8,817 nucleotides of DNA from Paramuribaculum sp. Lineage in GTDB: Bacteria > Bacteroidota > Bacteroidia > Bacteroidales > Muribaculaceae. Both the position numbers and the translations under genes were made by a program. Where the stretch lies: contig JAIDJZ010000311.1 of NCBI GenBank assembly GCA_029051965.1, positions 1 through 8,817 of the forward strand. The letters run 5' to 3'. Below, one piece after another: positions 1 through 6,018 of this stretch (position 1 is the stretch's first letter; each line of letters begins with the position of its first letter). The notes under the pieces are model-generated. The model did no database searches and had not been told where the DNA came from. It saw nothing but the letters and a program-made list of their open reading frames with translations.

Positions 1-678
1 TGCAAGCGCGACCTCGAGCAGACCTCATTTATCCCGAAAGGTCAGTGGATCACCGGGGTAAGCGTCGGCTACTCGCAAAGCAACCAGGACAACTATCAGT
101 TTTTCATTTTCGAAGACCTCTCTGGCGACACCTATTCGTTCAAAGTCACTCCGATGGCAATGTATGCCTTCAAGGACAACTTTGCCGCAGGTCTCAAATT
201 CGGCTACACCCGTTCCAAGATCGGACTCGACAGTGGATCGTTCATCCTCGACTCGGAAACCCATTTCGACGCCGACCTGCTGAACGCGATCTCGCAGGAC
301 TACTATGCGATCGGCGCGGTCAGAAACTACATCTCGCTCGGCAGCTCGCGACGTTTCGGACTTTTCAACGAACTCCAGCTTGAGCTTGGCGGCGGACAGT
401 CGAAAATCTCCAACTACACCGGCGGACAGGGCGACAACCGCCATCTCGAAGGAACTTTCGAGCGCAACTTCTCGCTCAACGTCGGACTGACCCCCGGCTT
501 CGTCATGTTTCTCAACAACTATTCGGCGATCGAAGTGAGCGTCGGGGTGCTCGGATTCGGCTACACCCACACTAAATCAATTACGAATCAGGTGCACATC
601 GCTCGCCGGAATTCGAAGAATGCTAATTTTAAAATCAACCTGTTCTCCGTGCAGTTCGGCATGGCGTTCTATCTTTAA
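1..678 (+). CDS. Outer-membrane beta-barrel protein, 5' end missing (paralog 1)
   Basis: This reading frame is open from the first base of the window and stops with TAA at 676-678. It shows the last 225 residues of a protein that starts upstream. The chain alternates hydrophobic and polar residues in short strands separated by Gly/Asn/Asp turns, with aromatic strand ends (for example LKFGYTRSK, the stretch around RNYISL, and the C-terminal NLFSVQFGMAFYL). That is the usual appearance of a Bacteroidetes outer-membrane beta-barrel ending in an aromatic-rich last strand. It aligns by eye along its whole visible length with the next gene (LKFGYTR/LKFNYTR, SSRRFGLFNE/RSRRFAVFNE, ANFKINLF/ANFRFNLF), so the two are tandem duplicates. 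Only 3 to 9 bases separate it from that gene, so they are almost certainly co-transcribed. Substrate and function are unknown; an internal ATG at 154 lies mid-barrel and is not the start. Confidence 0.8.
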   Translation, partial: CKRDLEQTSFIPKGQWITGVSVGYSQSNQDNYQFFIFEDLSGDTYSFKVTPMAMYAFKDNFAAGLKFGYTRSKIGLDSGSFILDSETHFDADLLNAISQDYYAIGAVRNYISLGSSRRFGLFNELQLELGGGQSKISNYTGGQGDNRHLEGTFERNFSLNVGLTPGFVMFLNNYSAIEVSVGVLGFGYTHTKSITNQVHIARRNSKNANFKINLFSVQFGMAFYL

Positions 679-681
679 GCA

Positions 682-1554
682 ATGGACATGAAAATCATCA
701 GAACATTTCTCGTGGCCACAGCCATCGGATTCGGATGCTTCGCCGCAAGCGCAGCTGAAGCACGCATCGACTCAACCTCGAATCCATATATCGTCAAAGG
801 CCATCCGCATCATCCGGAACTTGACGAAAAAGTCATTGTCGGCGCCGACACTGTCTCGCTCGTTATCCGCGACCGCAACTTCGGACGCTACGACCGCGGC
901 CTCTTCAACTATCTCTTCATCCCCCGCAACCAGTGGGTGATCGACCTCATGGCCTCCTACGGCGAATTCAATGCCAAGGATGTCGAATTGCTTCAGGCTG
1001 TCAAAGACTTCAATTTCGACGGAAAACAATATGCCATCTCTCCGACAATCGGCTATTTCTTCCGCAACAACCAGTGCGTCGGTCTGAAATTCAACTACAC
1101 ACGCGCCGATGCAGCGATCGGACAACTCAATGTCAATCTCGGCGAAGACCTCAGCTTCAACATCCATGACATCAGCTACAGCTCCAACAAATACAGCATG
1201 GGGCTCTTCTACCGCAACTACGTCGGCCTTTCGCGCTCGCGTCGCTTTGCAGTCTTCAATGAAGCCTGCCTCTCGTTTGCAAGCGGCTCGTCGAGATTCA
1301 AGCGTCCGTTTGACAACAAGATACGCGACACCCGCACCAACGTGACCGAGGTTGCTCTCAATTTCAGCCCCGGCGTCTGCGTTTTCATCATGGATTCATT
1401 CAGCTTCAACGTCTCGTTCGGTGTGTTCGGAGTTCATCTGACCAACGAAAAGCAGCTGACCGACGGCGTCGAGGAAGGCTCACGTTTCAGCAGCGGAGCC
1501 AATTTCAGATTCAATTTGTTTAATATCAATTTCGGTATCGGTGTACACATTTAA
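682..1554 (+). CDS. Outer-membrane beta-barrel protein with signal peptide (paralog 2)
   Basis: 290 residues if started at ATG 682. ATG 688 (MKIIRTFLVATA...) is an equally good start and gives a cleaner signal peptide. Residues 1-24 have a basic start, a hydrophobic core and an Ala-rich cleavage region (AASA|AEA), so the protein is exported. The mature part is all short amphipathic strands and ends in a strand-like NLFNINFGIGVHI, consistent with an 8- to 10-strand outer-membrane barrel. It is a diverged tandem copy of the preceding gene. The downstream lipoprotein begins inside its last codons (14-base overlap), so the three genes form one translationally coupled operon. No conserved catalytic motif is visible. 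A structural or adhesin/porin-like role alongside the PCMD lipoprotein is an inference from context. Confidence 0.85.
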   Translation: MDMKIIRTFLVATAIGFGCFAASAAEARIDSTSNPYIVKGHPHHPELDEKVIVGADTVSLVIRDRNFGRYDRGLFNYLFIPRNQWVIDLMASYGEFNAKDVELLQAVKDFNFDGKQYAISPTIGYFFRNNQCVGLKFNYTRADAAIGQLNVNLGEDLSFNIHDISYSSNKYSMGLFYRNYVGLSRSRRFAVFNEACLSFASGSSRFKRPFDNKIRDTRTNVTEVALNFSPGVCVFIMDSFSFNVSFGVFGVHLTNEKQLTDGVEEGSRFSSGANFRFNLFNINFGIGVHI

Positions 1555-3163
1555 GAAACTCCATCCGGCGCGTCTGCTGCCGGTCATTCTTCTGGCAATA
1601 TTTGCCGGATCATGCATAGAAAACGATCTCCCCTACCCCTGGGTCCAGCCAAATGTGACGGCTTTCGAAGTCGAACGGACAGACACGGAGGGCCACGAGC
1701 TTCTGGCCTCGGCAACAGTCATCGACTCTGTTGACCGGACAATAACTCTCCATCTTTCGGAATGGGCCAACATCGAAGCAGTCCGCGTGACCGAATTCGA
1801 ACTGAGCGAGGGTTCGGTCCTCATAGCTCCCGAGTCGCTTCCCTCATCCATTGACCTGAGCCAGCCTTTCGCCATGACCCTCGGTCTCTATGAACGGACG
1901 TTCGAATGGACAATCCGCGCCACACAGGAAATCGAACGTTACTTCACTATTGGCTCTCAGATCAGCACATCGGTCATCGATCCCGAAAACCACACGGTCA
2001 AGGCTCTCGTTCCGACCGGACAGCGCCTTGACGCGATCCAGGTGCGCACAATCAAACTGGGAGGAAACTCCGCCGTGATGACACCCGATCTCGCAGGCAA
2101 AACCGTCGACTTCACCCGGCCGGTCAAAGTCAAGGTGACCGAATTCGGCGAATCGGTCGAATGGACAATCTCTGTCGAACAGACCGACGTCAGCGTTGAG
2201 ATCGAATCGATCGACGCCTGGACGAAAGTCGCCTGGATCTATGCCAGCGCCGAAAGCGGAAAAGAAAACGGAATCGAATACCGACTTGCCTCTGAAGAGG
2301 AATGGACTGTAGCTCCCGACGACTGGCTGACAGTCAGCGGAGGATCGATCACCGCCTGCCTGCGCCATCTCCAGCCGATGACAGAATATGTCGTGCGCGC
2401 ATTCTCGGGAGAGGACCACACAGCCGAACTATCCTTCACAACCGAGTCTGAAGTGCAGCTGCCCAACAGCGATTTCACCCAGTGGTGGCTCAACAGCAAG
2501 GTATGGAATCCCTGGCCGGAAAATGGAGAATCGTTCTGGGACTCCGGCAACCGCGGAGCTGCCACTCTCGGACAAAGCAACACAATCCCCCTTGAGAATC
2601 CCGCTTCGGCAACAGGCTATCAGGGAGCCGTGCTCCAAACCAAATTCATCGGAGTCGGCGTCTTCGGCAAACTTGCCGCCGGCAACCTCTTTGCCGGAAG
2701 CTATGTGAGAACCGAAGGAACAAACGGTGTCCTCGCGTTCGGACGGGAATTCAACCGCCGCCCGACAGGTCTCAAGGCCCGTCTGAAATACTCGACCGCA
2801 CCAATCTCGAACGTGAGCACATCCAACCCCAACCTGTCGCACATGAAAGGCAAACCCGACACCTGCATCGTCTGGTGTGCGCTTGCCGACTGGAACGAAC
2901 CATTTGAAATCCGCACAAGCCCCTCGAACCGACAGCTTTTCGAACGAACCGATCCTCACGTAATCGCCTACGGAGAGATGACCTCCGGCGACTCGATCGA
3001 AGATTTTGTCGACGTCGTCATCAACTTCGACTACGTAGCGACAGACCGCGTGCCGTCCTACATCATTCTGACAGCATCGGCAAGCAAATACGGCGACTAC
3101 TTCACCGGCGGACAGGGTGCCGTTCTTACCCTTCTGAGCTATGAGCTCCTCTACGACTACTGA
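1541..3163 (+). CDS. PCMD-domain surface lipoprotein with Ig-like and FN3-like repeats
   Basis: 540 residues, starting with GTG at 1541 inside the end of the preceding gene. This start is chosen because it gives a complete lipoprotein signal: KK near the N-terminus, hydrophobic 11-24, and Cys25 in FAGSC followed by the acidic IEND. Residues about 38-127 and 132-213 are two tandem Ig-like repeats, each ending in a matching strand (FEWTIRA, VEWTISV). Residues about 215-301 look like fibronectin III (WTKVAWIYAS ... YVVRAFSGE ... LSFTTE). Residues about 305-540 match the Bacteroidetes PCMD family (putative carbohydrate metabolism domain): the NSDFTQWW start, FGREFNRRPTGLKARLKY, PSYIILTASASKYGDYFTGG and the final LLSYELLYDY. 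The protein is probably anchored on the outer membrane and may bind glycans; the family's biochemistry is poorly known. A terminator follows 26 bases after the stop. Confidence 0.88.
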   Translation: MYTFKKLHPARLLPVILLAIFAGSCIENDLPYPWVQPNVTAFEVERTDTEGHELLASATVIDSVDRTITLHLSEWANIEAVRVTEFELSEGSVLIAPESLPSSIDLSQPFAMTLGLYERTFEWTIRATQEIERYFTIGSQISTSVIDPENHTVKALVPTGQRLDAIQVRTIKLGGNSAVMTPDLAGKTVDFTRPVKVKVTEFGESVEWTISVEQTDVSVEIESIDAWTKVAWIYASAESGKENGIEYRLASEEEWTVAPDDWLTVSGGSITACLRHLQPMTEYVVRAFSGEDHTAELSFTTESEVQLPNSDFTQWWLNSKVWNPWPENGESFWDSGNRGAATLGQSNTIPLENPASATGYQGAVLQTKFIGVGVFGKLAAGNLFAGSYVRTEGTNGVLAFGREFNRRPTGLKARLKYSTAPISNVSTSNPNLSHMKGKPDTCIVWCALADWNEPFEIRTSPSNRQLFERTDPHVIAYGEMTSGDSIEDFVDVVINFDYVATDRVPSYIILTASASKYGDYFTGGQGAVLTLLSYELLYDY

Positions 3164-3179
3164 TAATCACTAATCCCAC

Positions 3180-3303
3180 TCATATTCAGCGGGCGGACCC
3201 CACCAGGGAATCCGCCCGCCGTCGTTTTCTTCCATTACAGGCCTGTCCGCTCAAAGACCGCCATCCGGTTCGAAGGCAACCTTCATTCCGGACGAGACCC
3301 GCA
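3180..3303. repeat. 124-bp direct repeat, left copy
   Basis: This stretch is repeated in the same orientation exactly 1,880 bases downstream (5060-5183), with two differences: G3241/A5121 and T3264/C5144. It contains the terminator of the PCMD operon (3189-3231) and, on the minus strand, a detached copy of the last 16 or so codons and the TGA stop (3251-3253) of the gene whose complete copy is 5131-6018. In this copy the fourth codon before the stop reads Asp instead of Gly. Homology ends sharply at 3303, immediately before a 12-bp palindrome. It marks the left boundary of an inserted segment. Confidence 0.93.
3189..3231 (+). terminator. Rho-independent terminator of the PCMD operon
   Basis: A perfect 9-bp GC-rich stem (GCGGGCGGA at 3189-3197 with TCCGCCCGC at 3211-3219) encloses a 13-base loop and is followed by a T-rich run (cgttttctt, to 3231). 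It lies 26 bases after the PCMD stop codon and reads in the same direction. On the opposite strand the stem has no close T run, so it is mainly a plus-strand terminator. Confidence 0.87.
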
Positions 3304-3304
3304 C

Positions 3305-3316
3305 CGGTCATGACCG
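3305..3316. repeat. 12-bp perfect palindrome at the insert boundary
   Basis: CGGTCATGACCG is its own reverse complement. It begins two bases after the left copy of the 124-bp direct repeat ends and is absent from the matching position after the right copy. It may be a protein-binding or recombination site; nothing more can be said from the sequence. Confidence 0.5.
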
Positions 3317-3321
3317 TATCG

Positions 3322-3357
3322 ACAATTTCACACGCGTCAAAATGTCGTGTAAATTGT
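3322..3357. promoter_or_regulatory. Inverted repeat overlapping the promoter -33 region (candidate operator)
   Basis: The left arm ACAATTT-c-ACACG (3322-3334) pairs with CGTGT-AAATTGT (3346-3357): 12 paired positions with a single-base bulge and an 11-base spacer. The right arm covers the -33 element of the promoter that drives the following ATP-binding winged-helix gene. That arrangement would suit autoregulation by that protein, but this is inference; a DNA hairpin used in recombination is the alternative. Confidence 0.45.
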
Positions 3358-3384
3358 GGATGTCAGCATTTTGTGCTAACTTTG
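3353..3384 (+). promoter_or_regulatory. Bacteroidetes-type promoter for the inserted gene
   Basis: TAACTTTG at 3377-3384 fits the Bacteroides -7 consensus TAnnTTTG exactly. ATTG at 3353-3356, 20 bases upstream, is a one-mismatch -33 element at the normal spacing. Transcription would start near 3391, giving a leader of about 50 bases before ATG 3440. The leader holds a six-codon mini-ORF (ATG 3418 to TGA 3436-3438) ending one base before that ATG. Confidence 0.55.
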
Positions 3385-3439
3385 TATAACAAGAGGAAGC
3401 ATAGCGGGTTGTCCAGTATGATTACTCTTGTCTTCTGAT

Positions 3440-3559
3440 ATGAACAACGAGAACCAGAATACTGAATATAAGCGTATATAGAAAGACGAGTACCTGAAGT
3501 GGGTATCCGGCTTCGCTAACGCGCAGGGTGGCAAGATTTACATTGGCATTGACGATGAC
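3440..3559 (+). pseudogene. 5' end of the AlbA_2/ATP-binding regulator gene, cut off by an amber codon
   Basis: Reading from ATG 3440 in the same frame as the downstream 413-codon frame gives MNNENQNTEYKRI, then TAG at 3479-3481, then KDEYLKWVSGFANAQGGKI continuing without break into the next entry. The part after the stop is the strongly conserved start of the Schlafen/AlbA_2 domain of this family, where the usual wording is EYK-x-S/x-W-(R/K)-DEYLKW-FANAQGG. The TAG sits at the conserved Trp and differs from TGG by one base. The 40 codons here therefore belong to the gene but cannot be translated through by the normal code. A sequencing error, a natural nonsense mutation or a suppressed stop are all possible; the nonsense mutation seems likeliest. 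Confidence 0.85.
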
Positions 3560-4801
3560 ATGACTGTTGTTGGTGTTGACAATCTCCATAAGCAACTGGA
3601 GGACATTCCTAACAAGATTATCAGCAACACCGGGGTATTCCCGGAGGCCAACCATCTTACGATTGAGGACAAGGATGTCATTGAAATTGTCATAGCACCT
3701 TGCGGGATGCCTATATCTTATCGCGGTGTCTATTATTATCGTAGCGGGGCCACCAAACAAGAATTTCGCGGAACAGCCCTCCATCAGTTTCTCTTGAAGA
3801 AGATGGGACTGAACTGGGAGGATATTCCCTGTGATGGAGTTACTCTGGATGATATTGACGATGGCGCGATTGAATATTTTCTGGATCATGCCATTGGAGA
3901 GGGTCGTATGGAGTCTGAATCCCGCAAATCTTCCAAAGAGGAAGTCCTATCCAATTTGGGGCTTATCAAGGAGGGAATCCCCACAAACGGAGCTGTTCTG
4001 CTGTTTGGGAAATATCCCCAACGCCGATTTGTAACCTCCAGCTTTAAAATAGGCAGGTTTGGTGCGGATGACGCGGACTTGTTAAGTCAAGACCAAATCG
4101 AAGGGAATCTGATTCAAATGACTGACAAGATAATGCAGGTGCTAAGCAGCAAGTATCTTATCCGACCTATACACTATGAGGGATTACAACGAAAAGAGCC
4201 GTTGGAAATTCCTGAAGAAGCACTTCGAGAAATAATCTTCAACAGCATTGTCCATAAATTGCAAGTCGGCACATGGAATCAGATGAGTATCTATGATGAC
4301 CATATCCGTTTATGGAACGAAGGTGTGTTGCCGGAAGATTATACTGTGGAAACTCTTATGAGTAAGCACACCTCCAAACCACGCAATCCCAAGATGGCAC
4401 AGGTTTTCTACCGCGCCGGATTCATTGAGGCTTGGGGGCGCGGCTATGAAAAGATAATGAAGGCTTTTGATAAAGCTAATCTCAAACGGCCAGAATTTAC
4501 CGTGGAGCAAGGTGGCGTTACAGCCACCATTTATCGTGAGGTTTTCATGTCTGTCAGAGGCAATGCAAAACCGATAAAAGCCGAACAGGATACCCAGAAA
4601 ACTACCCAGAAAACTACCCAGAAAATTTTGGATTTGATAGCGCACAATCCATATATAACAAGGAACGAAATGGCTATTGAATGCGCTGTAACGCCGGATG
4701 CAATTAAATTGCAACTAAAAAATCTAAAAGATAAAGGGGTAATCCGTCGTGTTGGCGCAGACCGCGGCGGTTATTGGGAGATAATCGATCATTCATTATA
4801 G
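3560..4801 (+). CDS. ATP-binding AlbA_2 (Schlafen-type) winged-helix protein, N-terminally truncated
   Basis: 413 residues from ATG 3560, the first in-frame ATG after the amber codon; the intact gene would be 453 codons from 3440. Residues 1-75 are the remainder of an AlbA_2/Schlafen-type domain (ending around YRGVYYYRSGATKQEFRG, 54-71). Residues about 214-325 match the HATPase_c_4-like region of this family: ALREIIFNSIVHK, then IYDDHIRLWNEGVLP, then SKPRNPKMAQVFYRAGFIEAWGRG. A TQKTTQKTTQK linker (345-355) leads to a C-terminal winged helix (about 356-408) ending RGGYWEII. Such proteins are usually annotated as ATP-binding transcriptional regulators; the actual target is unknown. The stretch KLQVGTWNQ (233-241), just after the conserved H, differs from the usual H-(K/R)-DY pattern. 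Codon use is richer in A/T-ending codons than the flanking genes. Without its first 40 residues the protein is probably impaired, so this is likely a pseudogene or remnant cargo gene. Confidence 0.8.
   Translation: MTVVGVDNLHKQLEDIPNKIISNTGVFPEANHLTIEDKDVIEIVIAPCGMPISYRGVYYYRSGATKQEFRGTALHQFLLKKMGLNWEDIPCDGVTLDDIDDGAIEYFLDHAIGEGRMESESRKSSKEEVLSNLGLIKEGIPTNGAVLLFGKYPQRRFVTSSFKIGRFGADDADLLSQDQIEGNLIQMTDKIMQVLSSKYLIRPIHYEGLQRKEPLEIPEEALREIIFNSIVHKLQVGTWNQMSIYDDHIRLWNEGVLPEDYTVETLMSKHTSKPRNPKMAQVFYRAGFIEAWGRGYEKIMKAFDKANLKRPEFTVEQGGVTATIYREVFMSVRGNAKPIKAEQDTQKTTQKTTQKILDLIAHNPYITRNEMAIECAVTPDAIKLQLKNLKDKGVIRRVGADRGGYWEIIDHSL
4591..4626 (+). repeat. Three tandem 12-bp units in the linker
   Basis: The unit TACCCAGAAAAC occurs at 4591-4602 and 4603-4614, and once more with its last base changed at 4615-4626. 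It encodes the repeated T-Q-K-T linker between the ATP-binding region and the winged helix. Because the unit is four codons long, slippage would change linker length without breaking the frame. Confidence 0.85.
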
Positions 4802-5059
4802 ACTGTATTTTCTGCATTTTCCGCACTTTATGTCAAAGCTCAACAACTAATTAAACATCAGAAGATTGAGCGTTGGCGCGAGTTATGCGTCAATGTAAGG
4901 TGATAACCTTCGTGAAGTTCTGGTTTGGCATTCTACGTGATATGCGGATGTGTACGCATATCCTTGATTGCAATTATTCCACGGGGGAGGTAGTCGAGAG
5001 CGTTTGGCTTCATATTATCACGCTCTTCTTTCTTACTATTGAGCATACGGCGTTAAAAA
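4802..5059. other. Non-coding tail of the insert with four stem-loops
   Basis: No convincing gene lies here. Four successive inverted repeats are visible. First, TTGGCGC/GCGTCAA at 4873-4879 and 4887-4893, with one G-T pair. Second, AAGGT/ACCTT at 4897-4901 and 4906-4910. Third, GATATGCG/CGCATATC at 4939-4946 and 4955-4962, perfect over 8 bp. Fourth, AGAGCGT/ACGCTCT at 4997-5003 and 5020-5026, perfect over 7 bp. A 37-codon minus-strand frame (5046 down to 4933) exists but has no support. This could be a structured RNA, a recombination site or a protein-binding cluster. Confidence 0.4.
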
Positions 5060-5183
5060 TCATATTCAGCGGGCGGACCCCACCAGGGAATCCGCCCGCC
5101 GTCGTTTTCTTCCATTACAGACCTGTCCGCTCAAAGACCGCCACCCGGTTCGAAGGCAACCTTCATTCCGGACGAGACCCGCA
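5060..5183. repeat. 124-bp direct repeat, right copy
   Basis: Right partner of the repeat at 3180-3303. It overlaps the 3' end of the minus-strand gene 5131-6018 by 53 bases and carries a second copy of the convergent-operon terminator. The only coding difference from the left copy is Gly (here) against Asp, four codons before the stop; the other mismatch lies beyond the stop. On its left the sequence changes abruptly to the AT-rich insert. Confidence 0.93.
5069..5111 (+). terminator. Rho-independent terminator, duplicated copy
   Basis: Identical to the terminator at 3189-3231: a 9-bp GC stem (5069-5077 with 5091-5099) followed by the T-rich run. In its present position it lies downstream of the inserted regulator gene and would stop plus-strand transcription before it runs antisense into the minus-strand operon. 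Confidence 0.82.
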
Positions 5184-6018
5184 TAGTCAGATTCGAACCG
5201 GTTCTCGGATTCCACCTCAGACTGCCGCATCTTGCCTCCCTGAGGTCCAGCTCCGAAGAATCTTCGTATCCTCCGTAGACCGACAGACACCCCACAGAAG
5301 AAACCGAATCTGTCCGCAGAACGAGACCCCTGTTCGCCCGGAGGATATTCATATTCGCGACCTTACTGTCGCAACATTCGAGAAGCATGGTTCTGCCTGC
5401 CCTGGAACAGCTTCCGTCGATATTGACATCAAGCGTATCAATCCGGCATTCAGCCATCTTCCACGTCGATATCCCCGTCCATGTGAACTTCGAAGCGGTC
5501 AGCCCGTTCAGTTCGACGTATGGCAGCATATCGTCCTCGCAACCGAAGCATACACTCGCGAGCATTCCTTTGGGAACGGTCAGAACGATTGGTGCATTAA
5601 CCGAAACTCCCTGGGTATATCCTTTGGAAGTATAGTATGGATCAATGTGGTCAGCGAAATTGAAGTCAATCGACAGGCATCCGGCCGAATCGACAGTGTA
5701 AGTCAGATAGGGTTCCCAGTCGGGAGCAAAAGTGATCGACGGATCGGTAACCGAGTCTACCTCATTGATGACAAACATCGGATCTTCGCTGGAAATAAAG
5801 AAATAATAAGGCGCTCTTGCGCTGTCGTCGTGAGTCGGCATCCTGACGGAATTGAAGCGCGGAAGCCTGACTGTTTTGTCATGGCCTTCTCCGGCTCTGT
5901 TGATCTCGATCATACCTGCATGATCTCCTTCAGGCAGACATACGACGATGGCCGACACGCTGACCATGACGCCGAAAAATATGACGGCGGCTATGAGCGC
6001 CACTGTTGACTTTTTCAT
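5131..6018 (-). CDS. Cys-rich membrane-anchored protein of unknown function, last gene of the ABC/GntR operon
   Basis: 295 residues. ATG 6018 overlaps the GntR stop by four bases (ATGA), so translation is coupled. Residues 1-5 are basic (MKK) and about 6-28 are one hydrophobic segment with no clear cleavage site, so the protein is probably anchored in the inner membrane with the rest in the periplasm; a signal peptide is possible. The C-terminal half is a run of short beta-strand-like segments (for example CRIDTLDVNIDG, VANMNILRANRG, GCLSVYGGYEDSSELDL) resembling a beta-helix or GIN-domain-like stack, though I see no diagnostic motif. Ten cysteines are present, many for a periplasmic protein of this size. 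Its last codons and stop lie in the 124-bp direct repeat, and a detached copy of that end sits at 3251-3303. I do not recognise the family. Confidence 0.8.
   Translation of the reverse strand: MKKSTVALIAAVIFFGVMVSVSAIVVCLPEGDHAGMIEINRAGEGHDKTVRLPRFNSVRMPTHDDSARAPYYFFISSEDPMFVINEVDSVTDPSITFAPDWEPYLTYTVDSAGCLSIDFNFADHIDPYYTSKGYTQGVSVNAPIVLTVPKGMLASVCFGCEDDMLPYVELNGLTASKFTWTGISTWKMAECRIDTLDVNIDGSCSRAGRTMLLECCDSKVANMNILRANRGLVLRTDSVSSVGCLSVYGGYEDSSELDLREARCGSLRWNPRTGSNLTMRVSSGMKVAFEPGGGL

Noticed and set aside
1844..2419. 191-codon minus-strand frame opposite the PCMD lipoprotein gene
   Set aside because: Shadow frame created by the codon bias of the real gene; no motif or signal.
3180..3303. 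Left repeat as the target-site duplication of a transposon
   Set aside because: Target duplications are normally 2-14 bp; 124 bp with two mismatches fits integration by recombination at shared sequence better, and no transposase or terminal inverted repeat is seen.
4802..4900. Continuation of the regulator frame past its stop (…KAQQLIKHQKIERWREL…)
   Set aside because: The winged-helix domain ends naturally at DHSL before the TAG; the extension has no start and no recognisable domain.
4933..5046. 37-codon minus-strand frame beginning MLNSKKEERDNM
   Set aside because: Readable as protein-like, but short, with no promoter or known relative, and it overlaps two stem-loops; not enough to call a gene.
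4873..6009. 378-codon open frame on the plus strand
   Set aside because: It crosses the insert/repeat boundary and runs antisense to the well-supported minus-strand gene 5131-6018; its product is low-complexity Arg/Pro/Ser-rich with no domain or export signal.
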